In this document: piece after piece, positions 32,800-33,553 of the stretch
How the letters are laid out: every line of letters begins with the position of its first letter
Numbering within the stretch: position 1 is the first letter of the stretch
Assembly: GCA_017483735.1 (NCBI GenBank)
Contig: JAFUVF010000045.1
Span: 1 to 33,553 of the forward strand
Source of the DNA: Lachnospiraceae bacterium
Lineage (GTDB): Bacteria > Bacillota > Clostridia > Lachnospirales > Lachnospiraceae
Reading direction: 5' to 3'
DNA: 33,553 nt
Position numbers and translations under genes: made by a program
The notes under the pieces: model-generated
Told to the model about the DNA's origin: nothing
Seen by the model: the letters and a program-made list of their open reading frames with translations, nothing else
The model's database searches: none

Positions 32800-33369
32800 A
32801 TGGAAAAGAAGAAGGCGGAAGCCATAATAGAAGCGGTTCTCTTTACAATGGGGGATACCGTTGAAATAAAGAAGCTTGCAGAGGTGCTTGAGCTTACCGA
32901 GGAGGAAACTCAGGAGCTTTTAAACGGTATGCAGAAAAGGTATGAGAAGGAAGACAGGGGCATACAGCTTACATTTATAGAAAAATCCGTACAGCTGTGT
33001 ACGAAGGCATCTATGTACGAGTATCTTATAAAGGTTGCGAATGCGCCAAAGAAGATGGTTTTATCTGACAGTATGCTTGAAACTTTGTCGATAATAGCCT
33101 ATAAGCAGCCGGTAACAAGAGCGGAGGTGGAACGTGTGAGGGGCGTAAACTGCGACCATCCCATAAATAAGCTTTTGGAGTATGACCTTATATGCGAGCT
33201 GGGAAGACTGGATGCACCGGGCAGACCGCTTTTATTCGGAACAACAGAGCAGTTCCTTCGAAGCTTCGGAGTAAAGAGCCTCGATGAGCTGCCGGAGATA
33301 AATCCGCTGCAGGTGGAGGAGTTCCGTGCGCAGGCGGAGGAGGAAGTGCAGCTACAGCTTGACGTATAG
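32800..33369 (+). CDS. scpB: Segregation and condensation protein B
   Basis: ScpB dimers bind ScpA in the SMC condensin complex. The 189-residue protein has two winged-helix parts (KAEAIIEAVLFTMGD, KLAEVLELTEEE; then SMLETLSIIAYKQPVTRAEV, IRGVN-like VRGVNCD, GRLDAPGRPLLFGTTEQFL). All family landmarks are present. GAGG lies just before the ATG. The last codons, GAC GTA TAG, form part of the left arm of a 12-bp perfect inverted repeat that begins the repeat region. Confidence 0.96.
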   Translation: MEKKKAEAIIEAVLFTMGDTVEIKKLAEVLELTEEETQELLNGMQKRYEKEDRGIQLTFIEKSVQLCTKASMYEYLIKVANAPKKMVLSDSMLETLSIIAYKQPVTRAEVERVRGVNCDHPINKLLEYDLICELGRLDAPGRPLLFGTTEQFLRSFGVKSLDELPEINPLQVEEFRAQAEEEVQLQLDV

Positions 33370-33410
33370 TGGAGAAAAAGCCGCTTGCGAGCTTTTTACC
33401 ACTATACGTC
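33361..33410. repeat. Large palindrome spanning the scpB stop codon, possible bidirectional terminator
   Basis: GACGTATAGTGG (33361-33372) and CCACTATACGTC (33399-33410) are perfect inverted copies. Inside, AAAAAGC (33375-33381) pairs with GCTTTTT (33391-33397) around a 9-base loop. The GC-poor inner stem with its A and T runs could end transcription from either side, but the T run lies within the stem. It directly precedes the 69-bp tandem array. Confidence 0.8.
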
Positions 33411-33413
33411 AGC

Positions 33414-33553
33414 GAGAAAGCAGTCTGCGAAGCAGACAATAAGCGCCGAAGGCGCAAGCTTTCGAGCGGACCAAGCGGTCAAGAGAAAGCAGTCTGCGAA
33501 GCAGACAATAAGCGCCGAAGGCGCAAGCTTTCGAGCGGACCAAGCGGTCAAGA
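33414..33553. repeat. 69-bp tandem repeat array of nested hairpins, continuing past the window
   Basis: Two identical 69-bp units (33414-33482, 33483-33551) and the first two bases of a third. Each unit contains GAAAGC/GCTTTC arms that enclose two hairpins, GTCTGC-GAA-GCAGAC and GCGCC-GAA-GGCGC, followed by GACC-AAGC-GGTC. The fold is a three-way junction plus one hairpin. The unit is a multiple of three and has an open frame on both strands. The total copy number is not visible. Confidence 0.95.

Noticed and set aside
33414..33551. CRISPR array
   Set aside because: The units are identical and directly adjacent with no unique spacers, and no cas genes are present in the window.

Overview
The window reads as chromosomal DNA of a motile Gram-positive anaerobe of the Clostridia, most likely a Lachnospiraceae member. 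This is an inference from gene content and order (rho, rpmE-yqhQ-prmC-prfA, infC-rpmI-rplT, a DUF4364 gene, scpA-scpB), from purine-rich ribosome binding sites, and from protein style; no database search was possible. Nearly all of it is coding, and no intergenic stretch exceeds about 300 bases.

Layout. 1-487: a coiled-coil gene tail cut by the window edge plus a short degenerate fragment. 427-2604 (minus): azlC-azlD-fliB, an amino-acid exporter pair followed by a flagellin lysine methylase. 2699-6295 (plus): a heterodimeric ABC exporter with one degenerate ATP site. 6392-11356 (plus): a giant flagellin of 1654 residues behind a sigma-28-type promoter, with about ten diverged repeats in its central region. 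11374-15283 (plus): a probable MurL-type epimerase, an overlapping MurD2-type ligase and rarA. 15284-17015 (minus): malic enzyme and DUF4364. 17230-18714: rho with a Q/N-rich insertion. 18736-21024 (minus): a membrane GGDEF protein with a broken EAL domain. 21224-22906: an AT-rich membrane sulfatase-fold enzyme. 23058-26276: rpmE, yqhQ, prmC, prfA. 26441-29042: carD-like gene, infC (ATT start), rpmI, rplT, HAD phosphatase. Then tRNA-Gly(CCC), pepD, rpsU, a metallophosphoesterase, scpA and scpB. The window ends inside a 69-bp tandem repeat array preceded by a large palindrome that includes the scpB stop codon.

How the parts may work together. Motility is represented by the giant flagellin, FliB (which could methylate it) and a c-di-GMP enzyme. 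Cell-wall synthesis is represented by the MurD2/MurL pair, which would place D-glutamate in peptidoglycan by adding L-Glu and then epimerising it, instead of using glutamate racemase. Translation and transcription are represented by four ribosomal proteins, IF3, RF1 and its methylase PrmC, Rho and a CarD-like factor; several of these have visible promoters and structured leaders.

The items most worth a second look are the murL-murD2 pair directly behind a giant flagellin, the flagellin itself, the structured 69-bp repeat at the right edge, the Q/N-rich insertion in Rho, and the homopolymer frameshift at the start of the GGDEF-EAL gene.
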